A DNA stretch of 8,612 nucleotides from Oligoflexia bacterium. GTDB lineage: Bacteria > Bdellovibrionota > Bdellovibrionia > Bdellovibrionales > UBA1609. Under the pieces are notes generated by a model. That model did not search any database, was not told the origin of the DNA, and saw only the letters and a program-made list of their open reading frames with translations. The stretch lies in contig JAPPIY010000237.1 of the NCBI GenBank assembly GCA_026914095.1, positions 1-8,612 on the forward strand, written 5' to 3'. The position numbers and the translations under genes are program-made. Below are positions 5,569-8,612 of the stretch, one piece after another (within the stretch, counting starts at the first letter, position 1; every line of letters starts with the position of its first letter).

Positions 5569-6369
5569 TCACTCCCCATACCCTGGAGCAAGTGTTAAAT
5601 CAGTTAATTTAGAAACTTCATTAATATTTTCCAGAATATATTGGTATTTTTTTTCTTTCAAAATAGCATCATGTGAACAGTCAACATTCCAAAGTTGAAG
5701 GAAATATCCAGCCATAGCTGAACGGATTCTAATATCATAAATTTTATTTTTCATGATATATGTATCTGTTACATTGCGTGGATGTGCTTTTAATTTTAAG
5801 TTAATAAATAAATGCCATTGCTTATCATTATTAGGATGCTCATATTCTTTTATCAGACTATTTTTCATTGTTTTTATTTTTAATATTCTTCTAAAAACAA
5901 AGTCGGCATACTGTTGTCTTTTTCTATCATATGCTCTTAAATGCCATCTCAGTTGAGTGTTAGCGAAAGCTACAGGAACAATTTCTCGTATAGAACTTCC
6001 GCTAGATATAGAATTATAAGTGATTTTTAGAATATGGATTCTGTGAATAGCTCTTGATATTACAGCTATTTTATCAATCTCATCATCAATTGGTTTATTT
6101 AATGTAGGTATAGTATATACTGGAATACGCTCAAGAAACATACGAACATTAAAGCTAGGTTTAAAATTCTTACTAATTTCATAACTTTTTAAGTTTACAT
6201 TATAGTCAAGATTGTTTGGGACCATTTTATTATATTGAGATAATAAATTTGTAGCTGAGGCGGCAGATATACAAAATTTGTTCATAATATCCTCTCTATT
6301 TACAGTCCCATGAAAATATGCAAGAAGTTCTATAAACTCTAGTTTTTCGTTTTGATTTTTTTTGTTCAT
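5569..6369 (-). CDS. capW: WYL-domain transcriptional regulator of the CBASS operon (CapW-like)
   Basis: This is a 266-residue protein. Residues 1-65 are a winged helix-turn-helix (LLAYFHGTVNREDIMNKF with recognition helix SAASATNLLSQYNKM). Residues 100-170 form a WYL domain: REIVPVAFANTQLRWHLRAY then DFVFRRILKI, where W142-H-L stands for W-Y-L and the flanking R141, R145 and R160/R161 are the usual ligand-contacting Arg. The remainder (190-266, including DIRIRSAMAGYFLQLW) matches the C-terminal WCX dimerisation region. This architecture is that of CapW/BrxR repressors, which hold defence operons silent until infection. Its ATG overlaps the stop of the 2TM gene (ATGA), so it is co-translated as the last gene. 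CapW genes are usually upstream or divergent. The operator would be expected before the CD-NTase gene, outside this window. Family call is firm; repression of this operon is inferred. Confidence 0.88.
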   Translation of the reverse strand: MNKKNQNEKLEFIELLAYFHGTVNREDIMNKFCISAASATNLLSQYNKMVPNNLDYNVNLKSYEISKNFKPSFNVRMFLERIPVYTIPTLNKPIDDEIDKIAVISRAIHRIHILKITYNSISSGSSIREIVPVAFANTQLRWHLRAYDRKRQQYADFVFRRILKIKTMKNSLIKEYEHPNNDKQWHLFINLKLKAHPRNVTDTYIMKNKIYDIRIRSAMAGYFLQLWNVDCSHDAILKEKKYQYILENINEVSKLTDLTLAPGYGE

Positions 6370-6920
6370 TTCTTATTCTCTATATCTTTTAGAAACATCT
6401 CATCAATAGCTTGAGATTTTAATACATACATCTTAAATCGTTTTTTATACTTTAGAAACTTATTATTTGGTATCTGATTTGTACTATTCATACAACTGTT
6501 ATATTTTTCTTGTATATGCTGTATTTTTTCATTCATAATATCAGCTGTATACCTATGTATATGTTTTTCAAGAAAATCTGCTTCTCTTAGCCAGTGTCCC
6601 CAAATAGTTACAGCTGATTCATGTTTTCCTGCTTTGTTTGTCCATTGAAACACAGTGTGATCTAATGCCTGTATTATTGTTGTCAGCAAAGGCAGAACCC
6701 AGAGTAACAACAGAATGTGGTCACCTTCTAATAACTTTCTATAGTAAAGATTGATTAAAGCAACTAAAATTACAGATAGTATGAGAATAGAAAACTCTTT
6801 CAAGTTTCTTCTTACTTTATATTCTGCTTTTAGCTCTGAGTGAGCAAAACGACATAATTCAGCTTTTCTTTTTAATTTTTTCAAAAACTGCTGATCTAGC
6901 TGAACATTATTGTTTTTCAT
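6366..6920 (-). CDS. Two-TM SLATT-like CBASS effector
   Basis: This is a 184-residue protein. A charged N-terminal helix (10-42, containing CRFAHSELKAEYKVRRNLKEF) leads to TM1 (about 43-60), a short loop, TM2 (about 68-86), and then a long cytoplasmic helical part with KAGKHESAVTIWGHWLREADFLEKH at 96-120. The Arg/His-rich helix, TM hairpin and K-H-x-x-A-...-LR-x-x-x-x-E pattern is that of the SLATT family (SMODS- and SLOG-associating two-TM effectors), which is predicted to form pores or disrupt membranes when a nucleotide signal is made. The gene starts directly after the TRIP13 stop with no gap and no separate ribosome site, so it depends on translational coupling. Its place after CD-NTase, HORMA and TRIP13 makes it the effector by elimination; no nuclease such as NucC is present in the visible operon. 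Assignment to SLATT rather than another 2TM family is by pattern only. Confidence 0.75.
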   Translation of the reverse strand: MKNNNVQLDQQFLKKLKRKAELCRFAHSELKAEYKVRRNLKEFSILILSVILVALINLYYRKLLEGDHILLLLWVLPLLTTIIQALDHTVFQWTNKAGKHESAVTIWGHWLREADFLEKHIHRYTADIMNEKIQHIQEKYNSCMNSTNQIPNNKFLKYKKRFKMYVLKSQAIDEMFLKDIENKK

Positions 6921-7811
6921 TTATAAAATCCGTGGACTAGGTTTTACAGCTAATACAGTTTTTTTCAAAATATCAAATGTTAGAGCCTTATCTGGGAATG
7001 CTCGTGCAAGAGCTTCCGGCAAAAACCTTAACCTAAAGTCTGAAAATGTATAACCATTATCTTTATAAATTCCCCCTTTTGAGATCATAGATGCAAGCTC
7101 ATTAAAATGTTCTTCCGTTAATTTTATTCCTTCAAGATCGTATTTTAATAACTCTAAACATTCTTCTTTATTAGGTCGGGAAAACTGTATATGTAAGGCA
7201 GAACGCCTGACAATAGCTTGATCTATAACATGCATTCTATTGGTACATAAAAACACAACAGCTCGACCTCCCATTTGACGAATTTCATCAATTTTCTGTA
7301 TCAGTGTATTTACAGCGGCTTTTTCTTCTTGATGCATTTGTTCTGTAGAACGAAGCGATGCAATAGAATCCGCTTCATCTATTAAAAGAAATGCTAAACG
7401 CTTTTTACCTGCTTGAATTTTTAAATTTTCAAAAGCATCTTGAATTAGTTGGCTCATTTCTCCATGTAATCCCTTACCTCTTACTCGTGTGCTTAGTTTT
7501 AATAAAAACCCATTTTTTTGCATATCTTTTGTCAACTGATTAGCTACACTTTGAGCTGTAATAGTTTTTCCAGTTCCTACATCTCCACTAAATAAAAACA
7601 ATGGATACCTATGCTGAATTATTTCACACAATGGAATCATTTTTTTGTAATATTTTTTACTCCATTCATTTACATTACTAGGCACTAGCATCATCATTAT
7701 ATGGTTTTTCATTGCTTCATAGTGCTTTTCAAAACCAATAAGCGTCTTAGAAATACTCTCTAAATTAGAAGATGGAAGTTCTGTTTGAATATCAAAGATA
7801 TTTTGTGACAT
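6921..7811 (-). CDS. cap6: TRIP13/Pch2-like AAA+ ATPase, HORMA remodeller of type III CBASS
   Basis: This is a 296-residue protein with a single AAA+ module. Walker A is GDVGTGKT at 76-83, Walker B is FLLIDEAD at 141-148, sensor 1 is N191 (LCTN), the Arg finger pair is R202-R203 (IVRR), and a sensor-2 region lies at 257-264 (SDFRLRFL). The pore-loop region is around 109-116 (RVRGKGLH). In type III CBASS, TRIP13 (Cap6) unfolds the HORMA N-terminus to break the HORMA-peptide complex and so shuts off the CD-NTase, keeping the system quiet without phage. As in bacterial relatives, the large N-terminal substrate domain of eukaryotic TRIP13 is absent; only about 60 residues precede the ATPase core. 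It lies 10 nt after the HORMA gene and 0 nt before the effector gene, the canonical order. Confidence 0.93.
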   Translation of the reverse strand: MSQNIFDIQTELPSSNLESISKTLIGFEKHYEAMKNHIMMMLVPSNVNEWSKKYYKKMIPLCEIIQHRYPLFLFSGDVGTGKTITAQSVANQLTKDMQKNGFLLKLSTRVRGKGLHGEMSQLIQDAFENLKIQAGKKRLAFLLIDEADSIASLRSTEQMHQEEKAAVNTLIQKIDEIRQMGGRAVVFLCTNRMHVIDQAIVRRSALHIQFSRPNKEECLELLKYDLEGIKLTEEHFNELASMISKGGIYKDNGYTFSDFRLRFLPEALARAFPDKALTFDILKKTVLAVKPSPRIL

Positions 7812-7821
7812 AGTTTAGGCT

Positions 7822-8304
7822 CTATAAATTTACAAAAGTATCACGCTGTAACCCATAGCTACTACTTGAATAAGACCTGATGCTTTCATTGTACATACTA
7901 GAATAATCAGTTGATAGAAATGAAGAACCCCAAGATATTTGAAATTTCCCCAAATTTTGAAGATTTTCCCACCTTGAATTATCAGAGGGAATAATAATTA
8001 TATATAATTTGCCGTCAGGTAAGCAGGGCCATTTATTTCCCCCTGGTCTTTGAGAATCTGACAGATCTTCCTTTATAGAATACCTATGAACTTTTACCAA
8101 CCTTCCATAATAATTCCTTAACTGTATGTGAACACTTTTTAAACAATTTTCTTGAGCCATTAGAAGAATATCATTAGCATATCTATCTACATCATCTGTT
8201 TCCATAGCTTGTGTCCTTAGTGCAAGCATTGATAAATCTGCATGAAAATTTTCAAAAGCTTTACGAATATCCGTTTTAGTATATGTTTGTGTAAATGTAT
8301 TCAT
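7822..8304 (-). CDS. cap7: Bacterial HORMA-domain protein, CD-NTase activator of type III CBASS
   Basis: This is a 160-residue protein, the size of a bare HORMA domain. It shows the features of the CBASS HORMA family 1: N-terminal YTKTDIRKAFENFHADLSML (8-27) with ALRTQAM, then DILLMAQ (45-51), LKSVHIQLRNYYG (55-67), the RPGGNKWP loop (86-93), a hydrophobic strand YIIIIP (101-106), and the C-terminal YGLQRDTF (150-157), which belongs to the mobile safety belt. In the studied systems the closed HORMA, holding a peptide (probably of phage origin), binds and switches on the CD-NTase, and TRIP13 reverses this. Its ATG shares one base with the CD-NTase stop (TAATG), with AAAGG just upstream. Only one HORMA gene is visible, as in the single-HORMA type III systems. 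Confidence 0.93.
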   Translation of the reverse strand: MNTFTQTYTKTDIRKAFENFHADLSMLALRTQAMETDDVDRYANDILLMAQENCLKSVHIQLRNYYGRLVKVHRYSIKEDLSDSQRPGGNKWPCLPDGKLYIIIIPSDNSRWENLQNLGKFQISWGSSFLSTDYSSMYNESIRSYSSSSYGLQRDTFVNL

Positions 8305-8612
8305 TATACCTTTTCCTGAATATTAAAACTTGGACCAAAAATCTCTTTCCATAACTCTAATGTTTTTCCACTTTCTTGAACATTTTTTGCATAAGAAAGA
8401 GTTTCAAAAGCAGTTTCTGCCATATCTATAACTTCTTTCCATTCTTCACCAGACATATTAATTGTATTATTTTCATTATTGGTAGGATCAGCTATATACG
8501 GGACATTATCTGTTTTTGATCCAATAGCTTCAGAAAAATAAACCGTGACCGAATCGTCATTACCTAAGAACTCAAAAAAAGTAATAATTGCTTGATTTAT
8601 TGAAACATTAGA
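8304..8612 (-). CDS. CD-NTase (cGAS/DncV-like nucleotidyltransferase), C-terminal fragment
   Basis: The last 102 codons of a gene enter from the right edge and end in TAA at 8304-8306; there is no stop in this frame up to 8612. The visible piece carries typical C-terminal marks of CBASS CD-NTases: PYIADPTNNENNT (38-50 of the fragment; the P-x-I-x-D-P-x-x-x-x-N-N motif of the OAS-like helical domain), a helix with W58-x-x-V-x-x-M-A (EEWKEVIDMAETAFETL), and the final LWKEIFGPSF (87-96). The catalytic GS and D-x-D motifs lie outside the window, so activity, product and clade cannot be judged. Association with a HORMA/TRIP13 pair points to a clade C or D enzyme by analogy. It is translationally coupled to the HORMA gene. 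Confidence 0.88.
   Translation of the reverse strand, partial: SNVSINQAIITFFEFLGNDDSVTVYFSEAIGSKTDNVPYIADPTNNENNTINMSGEEWKEVIDMAETAFETLSYAKNVQESGKTLELWKEIFGPSFNIQEKV

Noticed and set aside
5753..5956. Plus-strand open frame inside the WYL regulator gene
   Set aside because: Antisense shadow of the WYL gene, with no ribosome site or domain.

Overview
The window is AT-rich DNA from a Gram-negative-type bacterium. Signs of this are a lipobox lipoprotein, Sec signal peptides, an NfeD/stomatin membrane pair and sigma28-like promoter motifs. The run of exported, coiled-coil, Cys-containing proteins with no recognisable family suggests a poorly sampled lineage. I cannot place it more precisely from sequence alone.

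Left part (1-2590), minus strand: three consecutive genes for small exported proteins of unknown function. They are a Cys-rich coiled-coil protein (runs off the left edge), an acidic Ala-heptad lipoprotein, and a periplasmic protein with a duplicated KAC...ARKR motif. Each is preceded by a GCCGAT(T/A)-type box with a TTAA box 13-16 bp further upstream. This resembles a FliA/sigma28 promoter and suggests that all three belong to one regulon. A strong hairpin terminator sits between genes 2 and 3.

Middle part (2590-5570), mostly plus strand: a repeat-rich gap (27-bp inverted repeats 129 bp apart, then a GC-rich dispersed-type palindrome), an NfeD-like short membrane protein and a slipin/stomatin SPFH protein (a classic functional pair), a lipoprotein gene broken by a one-base frameshift, and a decayed TPR-repeat fragment. 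This decayed stretch borders the next block.

Right part (5569-8612), minus strand: a compact anti-phage operon of type III CBASS, read right to left. The genes are a CD-NTase (only the C-terminal 102 residues are in the window), a HORMA protein (Cap7), a TRIP13/Pch2-like AAA+ ATPase (Cap6), a two-TM SLATT-like membrane effector, and a WYL-domain regulator of the CapW type. Junctions are TAATG overlap, 10 nt, 0 nt and ATGA overlap, so the genes are probably translationally coupled. Expected logic, from known CBASS biology: HORMA bound to a phage peptide activates the CD-NTase, TRIP13 disassembles the complex, the cyclic nucleotide product triggers the 2TM effector to damage the membrane, and the WYL protein represses the operon until infection. 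The unusual points are the 2TM effector in place of the NucC nuclease of the best-known type III systems, and the regulator placed last in the operon instead of divergently upstream.
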